Below, piece by piece: positions 25,435 through 34,039 of a stretch of DNA of 64,000 nucleotides. The translations under genes were made by a program, and so were the position numbers. The first letter of the stretch is position 1. Every line of letters starts with the position of its first letter. This DNA is from Streptomyces sp. MMG1121 (GTDB lineage: Bacteria; Actinomycetota; Actinomycetes; Streptomycetales; Streptomycetaceae): the NCBI RefSeq assembly GCF_001280015.1, contig NZ_LGDV01000130.1, forward strand, positions 67,813 to 131,812, written 5' to 3'. The notes under the pieces were generated by a model. The model saw nothing but the letters and a program-made list of their open reading frames with translations, ran no database searches and had not been told where the DNA came from.

Positions 25435-26432
25435 CGCACACCCCCCACGAGCACGGTGTCGGCCTCGACCTCGGCGTACCGGCGGCCGGCGTGACGGAGG
25501 TAGACGTCGTCCAGCGAGGGCCGGGCGACGGTGACCGAGGCGACGGTGACCCCGGCCCGGTCCAGCGTGGCGAGCAGGGCGGGCACCGTGGCCGCGCCGT
25601 CGTCGGCGCGCACACTGATCCGGCGTCCCTCGCACAGCGCCTCGTGCACGCCGGGCAGCGCGGCGAGACCGGAGGTGAGCAGGGTGCGGCCGGCCTCGCC
25701 GACCGGCTCGCGCAGTTCCATGTGCACGGCGTCACCGCGCAGTTCGCCCTTGAGGGCGTCCGGGGTGCCCTCGACCACGATCCGGCCGCGGTCGACGATC
25801 GCGATGCGCTCGGCGAGCCGGTCGGCCTCCTCCAGATAGTGCGTGGTGAGCAGGATCGTCAGCCCCTCCTCGCCGGCCAGCCGGCCGATCTCCTCCCACA
25901 TCGCGGCCCGCGCCTCGGGGTCCAGTCCGGTGGTCGGCTCGTCCAGGAAGAGCACCTCGGGCCGGTGCACCAGCCCGAGGGCCACGTCCAGGCGGCGCCG
26001 CATACCGCCCGAGTAGCCCTTGACCGGGCGGCGGGCGGCATCGGCGAGGGCGAACCGCTCCAGCAGCTCGTCCACCCGGCCCTCGAGCGCGCCGCCGCGC
26101 ACCCCGTAGAGCCTGCCCTGGAGTTGCAGGTTCTCCCGGCCCGTCGCGACCGGGTCGGCCCCGGACTGCTGGGCGACCACGCCGATCGCGCGGCGCACCC
26201 GGTCGGGGTGGCGCAGCACGTCGTGCCCGGCGACGGTGGCGGTGCCGGAGTCGGGGCGGGCCAGGGTGGTGAGGATCTTGACGGTGGTGGACTTGCCGGC
26301 GCCGTTGGGGCCGAGGAGTCCGAAGACGGTACCCGGTGCCACGGTGATGTCCATGCCGTTGAGCGCGGTGACATCGCCGGGATAGGTCTTGATCAGTTGG
26401 CGCGCCTCGACTGCGGGCGCACGGGTGTTCAT
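25431..26432 (-). CDS. ABC transporter ATP-binding protein (DrrA-like)
   Basis: A 333-residue DrrA-family ATPase. Walker A is GPNGAGKST, the Q-loop VVAQQSGAD, the signature YSGGMRRR and Walker B VLFLDEPTTGLD; the C-terminal domain carries the DrrA pattern SLDDVYLRHAGRRY. Relatives export antibiotics or lipids and confer self-resistance. The ATG (26430-26432) has AGGAGA nine bases upstream. It is translationally coupled to the permease. The PadR regulator is 196 bp upstream on the same strand. Confidence 0.93.
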   Translation of the reverse strand: MNTRAPAVEARQLIKTYPGDVTALNGMDITVAPGTVFGLLGPNGAGKSTTVKILTTLARPDSGTATVAGHDVLRHPDRVRRAIGVVAQQSGADPVATGRENLQLQGRLYGVRGGALEGRVDELLERFALADAARRPVKGYSGGMRRRLDVALGLVHRPEVLFLDEPTTGLDPEARAAMWEEIGRLAGEEGLTILLTTHYLEEADRLAERIAIVDRGRIVVEGTPDALKGELRGDAVHMELREPVGEAGRTLLTSGLAALPGVHEALCEGRRISVRADDGAATVPALLATLDRAGVTVASVTVARPSLDDVYLRHAGRRYAEVEADTVLVGGVR

Positions 26433-26628
26433 GACGACAGCTCTCCTGGGTGAGCGGATGTGGAAGATCCGCGTGCAGGGCGCCGGGCTATCCTGGGTGT
26501 GCCGCACCTCGATCGCCCGGAGCCGCCGCACGGCGGGTCCGTTTCGGGGTTCGAGACCCCGGCGGAGCTGCTGCAACAGCGCTGCCGGGGTCGTTCTTCT
26601 CACCGGGTTCACAGGAACCTCGGCGGGT

Positions 26629-27249
26629 TCACTGGAATTCGGCCGGCAGCTCCCCCGTCTCGTGGTAACGCCGCCACATGTCCACGCCGGGCAGTGTGCC
26701 CTCCCTGACCTCCGCCAGGAAGCCACGGACCCACTCCGCCTGCGCCTGGACCATGTGGAGCTGGTACTCCGTCTCCACGAGGAAGAGCCGCGGGAGGGTC
26801 TCGTACAGCTTCTCCAGGGCGCCGCGGCCACTGGCGACCTGCACCTCAAGGGTGTTCAGCCGCTCTTCCAGCAGCCGCACCACCTCGTCGGGGTGCAGGA
26901 CCCCCATGACGGACAGGGCGGTCTCGAAGATCGGGAACTCCTTGACCGGGACGGCCATCAGGTCCGACATCCACTCGGTCAGCTCCTCACGACCGGCGTC
27001 GGTGAGTCCGTACACCGTGCGCTCGGGGCGGTTGCCCTGCCGCTCGACGTCGGTCACCTCGACCAGGCCGTGCTTCTGGAGGTTCTGCACGACGGTGTAG
27101 AGCGAGCCGTAGTTGATCTTCGTACTGCTGTCCTTGCCCTGGCGGCGCAGGGTCTGGGCGATCTCGTACGGGTGCATGGGCTTCTGCCAGAGGGTCGCCA
27201 GCACCGCGAGCGCCAGCGGGTTGCCGAGCTTGCGCCGTTTCGCGGCCAT
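26629..27249 (-). CDS. PadR-family transcriptional regulator
   Basis: A 206-residue regulator with an N-terminal winged helix (about 8-90: LALAVLATLWQKPMHPYEIAQTLR, then INYGSLYTVVQNLQKHGLVEV, RPERTVYGLTDAGREEL) and a longer C-terminal helical dimerisation domain (PadR type 2). It lies just upstream of an ABC exporter, the common arrangement for PadR-controlled pumps such as LadR/LmrR systems. ATG has AGGTGA five bases upstream. Its own promoter region has CGCGAT-type palindromes that could be its operator. Confidence 0.92.
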   Translation of the reverse strand: MAAKRRKLGNPLALAVLATLWQKPMHPYEIAQTLRRQGKDSSTKINYGSLYTVVQNLQKHGLVEVTDVERQGNRPERTVYGLTDAGREELTEWMSDLMAVPVKEFPIFETALSVMGVLHPDEVVRLLEERLNTLEVQVASGRGALEKLYETLPRLFLVETEYQLHMVQAQAEWVRGFLAEVREGTLPGVDMWRRYHETGELPAEFQ

Positions 27250-27282
27250 GACGTTCACCTCGCTTCCGAATATCCGTGACCG

Positions 27283-27330
27283 AACATATCGCGTCTGTCG
27301 TCTTGCGTCAATCCGCGATGTATCGCGTCT
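27283..27330 (-). promoter_or_regulatory. PadR promoter with likely operator
   Basis: On the minus strand TTGACG (27306-27311) and TATGTT (27283-27288) are 17 nt apart. The perfect palindrome CGCGAT-GT-ATCGCG (27314-27327) lies just upstream, and the 10-mer TATCGCGTCT occurs twice (27287-27296 and 27321-27330), 34 bp apart. This is a plausible autoregulatory site. Confidence 0.65.
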
Positions 27331-27380
27331 TGATCGGTCTCGCAAGTGCGGCGAGGCGCACGGGCGGCAACGGCCGCGGC

Positions 27381-27962
27381 TCAGTCGCCGCGCACGCGCG
27401 CGTGCAGATGCATGTCGTGCCAGCCGTCGGGGTGCAGAAGGGCGCTGCGCCTGGTGCCCTCCGCGGCGAAACCGGCCTTCTCCGCCACCCGGCAGGACGC
27501 CTCGTTGGCGGTGGCGTGGGAGAGTTCGAGGCGGTGGATGCCGATCTCCTCGAACGCCCACCGGGACAGGGCGGTGGTGGCCCGCACCGCGACACCCCGG
27601 CCGCGCGCTCGCGCCACCGTCCAGTACGCGACCTCGGCGCAGCCGTCACCGAGCAGGATCTCGCGCAGGGCGACCCGGCCCAGCAGCTCGTCGCTCCCGG
27701 CGTCCACGACGGCCCACTGGGCCTCGCGCTCACGCTCCCACCCCCTCCGCCACTGGGCGATCCAGCCGGCGGCCTCCTCCTCGGAGTCACAGGACTTGAT
27801 GTGCCATTGGTGCATCACCGGGTCCTGGAAGGCAGCGTGGACGGCGGGCGCGTCCTGCGACCGCCAGGGGCGCAGCAGCAGGCCGCCATCGGCGGGAAGG
27901 GCGGGCTGGGCGGTACGGGCGAGGGTTCCGGCCGGCACGACCGGGCTGTTGAGATACGGCAT
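27381..27962 (-). CDS. GNAT-family N-acetyltransferase
   Basis: A 193-residue GNAT protein (RimJ/RimL-like acetyltransferase_3 type). The fold is visible as LLLRPWRSQDAPAVHAAFQDP, WAVVDAGSDELLGRVALREI, the acetyl-CoA motif VARARGRGVAVRATTAL and HRLELSHATANEASCRVAEKAGF. It probably acetylates an N-terminal or small-molecule amine; the substrate is unknown. It stands between the PadR gene (its end is 131 bp from the padR start) and a divergent pseudouridine synthase 66 bp from its start. Confidence 0.88.
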   Translation of the reverse strand: MPYLNSPVVPAGTLARTAQPALPADGGLLLRPWRSQDAPAVHAAFQDPVMHQWHIKSCDSEEEAAGWIAQWRRGWEREREAQWAVVDAGSDELLGRVALREILLGDGCAEVAYWTVARARGRGVAVRATTALSRWAFEEIGIHRLELSHATANEASCRVAEKAGFAAEGTRRSALLHPDGWHDMHLHARVRGD

Positions 27963-28028
27963 GATCCACATCCTGCCGACCGCACGGGCGGCCGTCCCGC
28001 CCTTTTCCGCCTCGTACCCTTGACCCCG

Positions 28029-28955
28029 ATGAGACGTCGCACCCCGCCGCCGCCCGCCCCGCTCCCCCAGCGCGACGGGGTGGACCCCGTGCGGGTCCGG
28101 CTGCCGCACGCCGGGGCGTGGGCCACTGTGCGGGAGTATCTGGTGGAACGGCTCACGGGGGCCGGTCCCGGGACGATCGACGGCATGCTCGGCGCCGGAC
28201 TGATCGTCGGAGCCGACGGCCGGGCGGTGGCACCGGACGCGCCGTACGAGCCGGGGATGTTCGTGTGGTTCCACCGCGAGCTGCCCGCCGAGGTGCCGGT
28301 GCCGTTCCCGGTGGAGGTGGTGTACCGGGACGCGCACATCGTGGTGGCCGACAAGCCGCACTTCCTCGCCACGACGCCGCGCGGCACACATGTCACGGAG
28401 ACCGCGCTGGCCCGCCTGCGCCGCGAACTGGACGTCCCGACGCTGACCGCCGCGCACCGCCTGGACCGGCTGACGGCGGGGCTGGTGCTGTTCACCGTAC
28501 GGCCCGAGGAGCGCGGCGCGTACCAGAATCTGTTCCAGGACCGGCGGGTGCGCAAGGAGTACGAGGCCGTCGCGCCGTACGACCCCGCGCTGGACCTGCC
28601 CCGGACCGTACGCAGCCGGATCGTGAAGGAGCGCGGGGTGCATGCCGCCCACGAGGTCGAGGGCGAGCCGAACGCCGAGACCTATGTGGAACTGGCCGCG
28701 CACCGGGGCGAGTTGGGCCGCTACCGGCTGCTCCCGGCGACCGGGCAGACGCACCAGCTGCGCGTGCACCTCAACGCGCTCGGCGTACCCATCCTCGGCG
28801 ACCCACTCTACCCGGAGGTGACCGACCCGGTCCCGGCCGACGACTTCCGGGGACCGCTGCAACTGCTCGCACGGCGGCTGGAGTTCACCGATCCGGTCAC
28901 GGGCGTGGAGCACGCGTTCGTCAGCGAGCGCGTGCTCCAGTCCTGGGCGCTCTAG
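28029..28955 (+). CDS. RluA-family pseudouridine synthase
   Basis: A 308-residue RNA pseudouridylate synthase. The catalytic motif HRLDRLTAGL contains the conserved aspartate; DKPHFLATTP and GQTHQLRVHLNALGVPILGDPLYP are also family hallmarks. An N-terminal S4-like region (about 20-70) may help bind RNA. The target could be a 23S rRNA or tRNA uridine; sequence alone does not decide. The ATG at 28029 has no clear ribosome site and follows the divergent GNAT start by 66 bp. Confidence 0.9.
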   Translation: MRRRTPPPPAPLPQRDGVDPVRVRLPHAGAWATVREYLVERLTGAGPGTIDGMLGAGLIVGADGRAVAPDAPYEPGMFVWFHRELPAEVPVPFPVEVVYRDAHIVVADKPHFLATTPRGTHVTETALARLRRELDVPTLTAAHRLDRLTAGLVLFTVRPEERGAYQNLFQDRRVRKEYEAVAPYDPALDLPRTVRSRIVKERGVHAAHEVEGEPNAETYVELAAHRGELGRYRLLPATGQTHQLRVHLNALGVPILGDPLYPEVTDPVPADDFRGPLQLLARRLEFTDPVTGVEHAFVSERVLQSWAL

Positions 28956-29003
28956 CGGCCCGAAGGGGCGCGGGGCCGCGGCGGACCCGCGGCTGCCGCC
29001 GCG
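28955..29003. terminator. Hairpins between convergent genes
   Basis: GCGGCCC/GGGCCGC (28955-28961/28973-28979) and CGCGGCGG/CCGCCGCG (28977-28984/28996-29003) are two overlapping stems, so only one forms fully at a time. They lie between the pseudouridine synthase stop (plus) and the P450 stop (minus). Confidence 0.5.
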
Positions 29004-29074
29004 CGGGCGAGCAGCGACGACGGACCCGCACACGCGCGACGGGCCCCTCACGGCACTCCCCGCGGTGCGGAGCG

Positions 29075-30562
29075 CTACTCCCCCCGCCACCACCGCAGCA
29101 ACCGCTGCCAGACCCCTCGCGGCCGAACCGGCTCAGGCGCCGCGGGCGCCGGCTCGGGCGCGGCGGGGCGCGGAACGGCGGGCCGGGGCGCGGCCGCCGG
29201 AGCCGGCTCCGTCCGCCGGGTGCCGACCTGCCAGCCGGAGTGGTGCGCCGCCATCGCCATGGGCCGCGGCGGAAGGTCGACGTCCTGCTGCGGCTTCGGC
29301 TCGAAGCGCACGGGCAGGGCCACCAGATGCCGGGAGGCGATGGACGACCGCCAGCGCAGGTCCTCCTCCGGGCATGCGAGCTGGACGTCGGGCAGCCGCA
29401 TCAGCAGCGCGTCCACGCCGACGTCGGCGATGGCGCGGCCGATGTCCTGGCCGGGACACTCGTGCGGGCCGCCGCCGAAGGCGAGATGCGAGCGGTTGCC
29501 CTGCATGTTCGCGGACAGGTCCGGGCGGATCCGCGGGTCGAGGTTGCCCGGCGCGGGCGCGAAGAGCAGGCCGTCGCCCTTGCGGATGCGCTGCCCGCCC
29601 AGCTCGGTGTCCTGCTTGGCGAAGTAGCCGAAGACGGTGCTGAACGGCGGCTCGTCCCACAGGGACTGCTCGATCGCCTCCGGCACCGTCATCTGGCCGC
29701 CGTTGAGCTGGGCGCGGAAGCCCGGCTCGGTCAGGACCATGCGCAGCGCGTTGGCGAGGAGGTTCGCGGTGGCCTCGTAGGCCGCGAAGAGGACGAGCCG
29801 CAGGTGTTCGCGGACTTCGTCGTCGGTGAGTCCGGCCGGGTGGGTGACGAGGTGGCTGGTGAAGTCGTCCTCGGGCCGGGCGCGGCGCCGGGTGGTGAGC
29901 CGGCTCAGCGCGTCCATGACGTAGGTGTGGCTCTGGATGGCGGTCTCGGTGCCCTTCAGGGCGTCCCGGGCGGCCTGCACCATGCGGTCGTTGTACTCCT
30001 CGGACATGCCGAGGATCTCGCACATGACGGCCATGGGCAGATGCTCGGCGAACTGGGAGACCAGATCGGCCCGGCCGCGTTCGCAGAAGCTGTTGACCAG
30101 GCCCTGGGTGTAGCGGCCGATGTGCCGGCGCATGCTGCGGTGGTCGATGGTGGCCATGGCCGCGGTGACCGCCGCGCGCAGCCGCTGGTGCTCGTCGCCC
30201 TCGGCATGCGAGCAGATCGGCTGCCAGGCGATGTGCGGCATGAGCGGGTGGTCGGGCTTGACCCTGCCCTCCGCCAGCGGGGTCCAGATCCGGCTGTCGC
30301 GGGTGTACAGGGAGGGGCTGCGGACCAGATGGAGGTTCTCGGCGTGCCCGAGGACGACCCACATCGGTACGTCCTCGTGGAGCAGCGCGGGCGCCACGTG
30401 GCCGTGCTCCGCCCGCAGGCGTTCGTAGAGGCCGCCCAGGTCCTCGGCGTCGGGGCCGTAGAGCCGGTGCAGCCCGCCGGGGCCGGGGCCGTGCGCGGGG
30501 CAGCCCGGCGGCGGGACGCGGGTGGGGTCGGTGCCGGTCATGGAGGGGGTTTCAGACGTCAC
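29075..30562 (-). CDS. Conservon cytochrome P450 lacking ExxR (CYP157-like)
   Basis: A 495-residue P450. The haem loop FGGGPHECPG (362-371, Cys369) and the I-helix AAYEATAN (about 260-267) are normal, but the K-helix reads EQSLW at 298-302, with Leu where the otherwise invariant ExxR arginine belongs. That substitution is a known feature of CYP157 enzymes, several of which sit in conservons. A roughly 70-residue Pro/Ala-rich tail ends in WQRLLRWWRG, perhaps for membrane contact. The GTG at 30562 has GGAG seven bases upstream. It follows cvnD by 46 bp, last in the conservon. Confidence 0.9.
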   Translation of the reverse strand: MTSETPSMTGTDPTRVPPPGCPAHGPGPGGLHRLYGPDAEDLGGLYERLRAEHGHVAPALLHEDVPMWVVLGHAENLHLVRSPSLYTRDSRIWTPLAEGRVKPDHPLMPHIAWQPICSHAEGDEHQRLRAAVTAAMATIDHRSMRRHIGRYTQGLVNSFCERGRADLVSQFAEHLPMAVMCEILGMSEEYNDRMVQAARDALKGTETAIQSHTYVMDALSRLTTRRRARPEDDFTSHLVTHPAGLTDDEVREHLRLVLFAAYEATANLLANALRMVLTEPGFRAQLNGGQMTVPEAIEQSLWDEPPFSTVFGYFAKQDTELGGQRIRKGDGLLFAPAPGNLDPRIRPDLSANMQGNRSHLAFGGGPHECPGQDIGRAIADVGVDALLMRLPDVQLACPEEDLRWRSSIASRHLVALPVRFEPKPQQDVDLPPRPMAMAAHHSGWQVGTRRTEPAPAAAPRPAVPRPAAPEPAPAAPEPVRPRGVWQRLLRWWRGE

Positions 30563-30608
30563 GGTGTCGCTCCGGAACGAAAAAGTGTGGGAGTCGGGTC
30601 GGCGGCGG

Positions 30609-31229
30609 TCAGGTGAGCGCGCCGGACAGGGCGATGGAGTGCAGGAAGCGCATCAGGGTCATCAGCACCTCCTTGCTGGAGGCCCGCCGGCGTACGTCGC
30701 AGTCGAGGATCGGGATCTCCGGGGCCAGGTCCAGCGCGGTGCGCAGTTCCTCGGTCGGGTAACGGGGCGCGTCCGGGAAGGAGTTGACGGCGACGACGAA
30801 AGGGACGCCGCGTTCCTCCAGCCGGCCCATGACGTCGAAGCTGACCTCCAGACGCCGGGTGTCGACCAGGACGACCGCGCCGAGCGCGCCTTCGAACAGG
30901 CCGTTCCACAGGAACCAGAAACGCTCCTGGCCGGGCGTGCCGAACAGATAGAGCACCAGCTTGTCGGTGATGCTGATGCGGCCGAAGTCCATGGCCACGG
31001 TCGTGGCCGTCTTCGATTCGGAGCCGTAGTTGTCGTCCACGCCGATGCCGGCCTGGGTCATCGTCTCCTCGGTGGTCAGCGGCCTGATCTCGCTGACGGA
31101 ACCGACCATGGTGGTCTTGCCGACGCCGAAGCCGCCGACGATCACGATCTTGACCGCGGCCTGCGCCGTGTGCGGCAGATGATCCTCGGTGCGGGGGCCG
31201 GGGATGGTGTCAGAGCCGTTGAAGTCCAT
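30609..31229 (-). CDS. cvnD: Conservon Ras-like GTP-binding protein CvnD
   Basis: A 206-residue small GTPase-like ATP/GTP-binding protein. The P-loop GGFGVGKTT is at 32-40, the switch-like FGTPGQERFWF replaces the DxxG motif, and AVNSF stands for NKxD. In Streptomyces conservons this protein completes a membrane complex with CvnA, B and C that resembles a G-protein signalling module. Its start overlaps cvnC by 20 bp; the P450 gene follows. Control of development or secondary metabolism is known for some conservons; here it is inferred. Confidence 0.93.
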   Translation of the reverse strand: MDFNGSDTIPGPRTEDHLPHTAQAAVKIVIVGGFGVGKTTMVGSVSEIRPLTTEETMTQAGIGVDDNYGSESKTATTVAMDFGRISITDKLVLYLFGTPGQERFWFLWNGLFEGALGAVVLVDTRRLEVSFDVMGRLEERGVPFVVAVNSFPDAPRYPTEELRTALDLAPEIPILDCDVRRRASSKEVLMTLMRFLHSIALSGALT

Positions 31230-31635
31230 GCATCACCGCTTCGAGAAGTGAACGGTCGGGGAGCGCCTGGCGGACGATCGGGGCGCGCGCCTGCACCAGT
31301 TCGGCCGTGATCAGCTCGGTGATCAGCACGGTCATCGCGCTGAACGGCAAGCTCAGATAAGCCGACAGTTCGGCCACGGACAGGGGGGCGCCGCACAGTC
31401 GCAGCACAGCCGCCTGTTCCGGTGAGGCGCCCGGCTGGGGTGCGGAGCGCGCCACGATTAACGTCACGAGGTCGAGTTCGGCGCGGACACCGTCCTCGGA
31501 TCCGGCGACCGTGTACAGCCGTTCGGGGTTCTTGGGCTCGGGCTCGCCGCCCGCCGTCTTGGGCGCGGACGGCGGCGGAGGCGGCGGTGGTGGCGCCGGT
31601 TTCGGTTCACGCCGTTTGCGTCGTGGAGGAGTCAT
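31210..31635 (-). CDS. cvnC: Conservon DUF742 protein CvnC
   Basis: A 141-residue protein. A basic, poly-proline N-terminus (eight prolines in a row near residue 20) precedes the DUF742 domain (about 38-141), which contains RLYTVAG, PEQAAVLRLCGAPLSVAELS and a winged-helix-like C-terminus. It is the third gene of the conservon; the start overlaps the cvnB stop by 4 bp (ATGA). DUF742 proteins interact with the sensor and roadblock components. Confidence 0.92.
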   Translation of the reverse strand: MTPPRRKRREPKPAPPPPPPPPSAPKTAGGEPEPKNPERLYTVAGSEDGVRAELDLVTLIVARSAPQPGASPEQAAVLRLCGAPLSVAELSAYLSLPFSAMTVLITELITAELVQARAPIVRQALPDRSLLEAVMHGLQRL

Positions 31636-32036
31636 ACGGTCTGCCCGTTCCGCCGGGGCGGACTGGTGAGATGGGCGCCGATCCGGACGACGAGGTCGCG
31701 CATCATGCCGCTCATCCGGCCCGGCTCGCAGGTCACGTCGGCGAGTACGGCGAGGAAGGCGTTGGCGCCGGCGTTCATGAGGTAGAAGTAGCCGCCCTCG
31801 ATCTCGAAGACGACGACCTTCATGTCACCGGCGCCGGGGATCTCCTGGATGATGGCCCCGGCCAGGCTCTGCACGCCCGCGCAGGCGGCGGCCACGCGGT
31901 CGGCCGCGTCGGGGTCGCCGCCGTAGCGGGCGATGCGCAGGCCGTCGGCGGAGAGGACCACGATCATCTCGATGCCGGGTACGCCGTCGTTCAGCTGCTT
32001 GAGCATCCAGTCGAAGTTGCCGCGCTGCTGGATCAC
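31632..32036 (-). CDS. cvnB: Conservon roadblock/LC7 protein CvnB
   Basis: A 134-residue roadblock/LC7-domain protein (FDWMLKQLNDGVPGIEMIVVLSADGLRIA, then GGYFYLMNAGANAFLAVLA). In eukaryotes and myxobacteria such proteins act as GTPase regulators; CvnB is thought to bridge the sensor CvnA and the GTPase CvnD. The GTG start (32034-32036) overlaps the cvnA stop (GTGA), so it is translationally coupled. Confidence 0.93.
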   Translation of the reverse strand: MIQQRGNFDWMLKQLNDGVPGIEMIVVLSADGLRIARYGGDPDAADRVAAACAGVQSLAGAIIQEIPGAGDMKVVVFEIEGGYFYLMNAGANAFLAVLADVTCEPGRMSGMMRDLVVRIGAHLTSPPRRNGQTV

Positions 32037-33703
32037 TTGAGGTCCCCCTCGTCGTCGGCCTCGATGGCGCCCTCGGCGGGGTCGGCCGAATCGTTAAGCA
32101 GGTGCAGGTACTTGGTCGGGTTCAGCGTGAAGTCGGTCAGTTCGGCCGCGGTGGCGTCCTCGGGCATGCCCTTCCTCAGGCCGCCCCAGAAGTCCTCCAT
32201 CCACATGCCCGGGGGCCGCTCGATGAGCTTCTTGCGTTCGGGGTCCATCTCGGGCTCGGGCTTCGGTTCGGGCTTGGCCTGCGACCAGATGGTGGGCTTG
32301 CCCTCGCGCTCGGCCCGCTCGATGGCGGCCTGTTCGGCGTACCGCTGGCTGAGCGGGGTCTTCACCCGGCTGCGGCGCTGCGGCAGGCCGCCCGCCGTCC
32401 ACTCGGTGACCTCCGGTACGTCGTCCTCCATGGTGATCCCGGCGGGGATCTTGGGGCTGGTGGGACGGCGCCTCTTCGGCGGACGCTTGGGGCCCTCGAC
32501 GGCGCCGAGCGCGGCGACCGGCGCGCCGGTGGCACCGATGCCGTGGGCGGCACCCACGCCGGGCTCGGTGGTGGTCATCACCCGGGGCACGATGAGGATC
32601 GCGCGGACGCCGCCGTAGGCGGAGGCGCGCAGCGAGACCTCCATGTTGAAGAACTTGCACAGCCGGCCGACGACGGCGAGGCCGAGGCGCGGGTTCTCGC
32701 CGAGGTTGTGCGCGTCGTCTCCCGCCTTGGCGTCCTCGATCATCTGCTCGATGCGGGCGCGGGACTCCTCGTTGAGGCTGACGCCGGCGTCCTCGATCTC
32801 GATGGCGATGCCGGCCTGCACCTCGGCGGCCGTGACGTGCACCTTGGTCGAGGGCGGCGAGTAGCGGGTGGCGTTGTCGAGGAGTTCGGCGGCGGCGTGG
32901 ATGACCGGCTCGACCGCGGTGCCCTTGATGTTGATGTTGACGATGGAGTTCAGATCGATGCGGCGGTACTCCAGGATGCGCGACATGGCACCGCGCAGCG
33001 TGCTGTACAGGGAGACCGGCAGGGGCCACTGGCGGCCCGGCCGACCGCCGCCGAGGACGGCGATGGTGTCGGCGAGGCGGCCGATCAGCGAGGTGCCGTG
33101 GTCGATGCGCAGCAGGTCGTCGAAGACCTCGGGGTTGCGGCCGTGGTCCTCCTCCATCTCCCGCAGTTCGTTGGACTGCTGGTGGACGATGGCCTGGACG
33201 CGGCGCGCGATGGTCACGAAGGAGCGCTCGGTGGCGTCACGCATCGAGATCTCGTGGTCGGCACCGCGCAGCGCGACCCGGAACATCTCGCGGTACATGT
33301 CGGGCAGGGCGCGCAGCTCGGGGTCGGCGTCGTAGACGTTGGTCAGGACGTCCCGGAGCGGTTCTCCGGCGCGCAGCCGCAGCAGGCCGGTGGGGATGAT
33401 GTCGGTGGCGAACTTGTCGATCAGTTCGTCCTGGGCGGCGATCCGGTGTTCCAGATACGCCGCGTGACGGGCGTGCTCGTCCTGTTCCTCGCGGAGCCTG
33501 CGGCCGCGACGGGCGGCTTCCGCCCCCGTGGCGAGGACCAGGAGCAGGGCGAGGGCCCCGACCGCAGCTACGGCGATCCGGGCGGACACCGGCGCCAGGG
33601 CGGCCGCCGCCCCGGTCGCGGCGGCCATCAATATGGCCGGCGGCAACAGCACGCGCGCATAGGGACGTTCACGGCGACCGGGAGGCTTCTGAACACTCAC
33701 CAT
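32033..33703 (-). CDS. cvnA: Conservon sensor histidine-kinase-like protein CvnA
   Basis: A 556-residue membrane protein. Two transmembrane helices (about 18-37 and 42-60) flank a very short external loop; a coiled coil (about 62-95) and a central sensory region lead to a HATPase_c domain (HAAAELLDNATRYSPPSTKV, then GLAVVGRLC and VRAILIVPR), with a long charged C-terminal tail. In conservons the kinase-like CvnA acts as a receptor for CvnB-D. The order and overlaps match conservon operons, and the added P450 gives the cvn9/rar-like form, by memory of S. coelicolor. Confidence 0.93.
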   Translation of the reverse strand: MVSVQKPPGRRERPYARVLLPPAILMAAATGAAAALAPVSARIAVAAVGALALLLVLATGAEAARRGRRLREEQDEHARHAAYLEHRIAAQDELIDKFATDIIPTGLLRLRAGEPLRDVLTNVYDADPELRALPDMYREMFRVALRGADHEISMRDATERSFVTIARRVQAIVHQQSNELREMEEDHGRNPEVFDDLLRIDHGTSLIGRLADTIAVLGGGRPGRQWPLPVSLYSTLRGAMSRILEYRRIDLNSIVNINIKGTAVEPVIHAAAELLDNATRYSPPSTKVHVTAAEVQAGIAIEIEDAGVSLNEESRARIEQMIEDAKAGDDAHNLGENPRLGLAVVGRLCKFFNMEVSLRASAYGGVRAILIVPRVMTTTEPGVGAAHGIGATGAPVAALGAVEGPKRPPKRRRPTSPKIPAGITMEDDVPEVTEWTAGGLPQRRSRVKTPLSQRYAEQAAIERAEREGKPTIWSQAKPEPKPEPEMDPERKKLIERPPGMWMEDFWGGLRKGMPEDATAAELTDFTLNPTKYLHLLNDSADPAEGAIEADDEGDLK

Positions 33704-33993
33704 GGATGCCTTCTGAGACGAATCGGCTGGGTGTCGGGGGAGCTTGTGGGGGGAAGGTTCATAGAACTGTTGGGATCTATCTCATGTTTGGGAACAGGCG
33801 CACGAATTCACCTCAACTCGGTGCGCCGCGGGCGAGCTTAGTCCGACCGGATCATCGCCGTGTCATATTCCGCGTCCACCTGAAATCGCCCCCGCGACAG
33901 GAGTACGCTCGGCCCCATTTACACGCTGGGCTCTCATTCGAACACGTGCGGTAACGGCATATGGCCATGCGAAGGCAACTCACCGTAACGAGT
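33704..33993. other. Intergenic region upstream of the conservon
   Basis: No gene is visible in about 290 bp, which is less GC-rich than its surroundings. It must hold the conservon promoter; candidate AT-rich -10 elements lie near 33755-33790 on the minus strand, but I cannot choose one with confidence. Confidence 0.4.
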
Positions 33994-34019
33994 GAAGGGG
34001 CCGCAGATGCGACCCCTTC
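33994..34019 (-). terminator. Terminator after the helicase gene
   Basis: GAAGGGG (33994-34000) pairs with CCCCTTC (34013-34019), with an inner CGC/GCG pair. It lies 20 nt beyond the helicase stop and lacks a U-tract. Confidence 0.65.
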
Positions 34020-34039
34020 GGTGGACGAGCAGGACGTGC

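Noticed and set aside
26545..26561. tRNA T-arm-like hairpin CGGGG-TTCGAGA-CCCCG between the ABC ATPase and padR
   Set aside because: A 5-bp stem with a TTCGANN loop resembles a tRNA T-arm, but no matching acceptor stem, anticodon arm or CCA end can be found around it, and no integrase or second copy suggests an att site.
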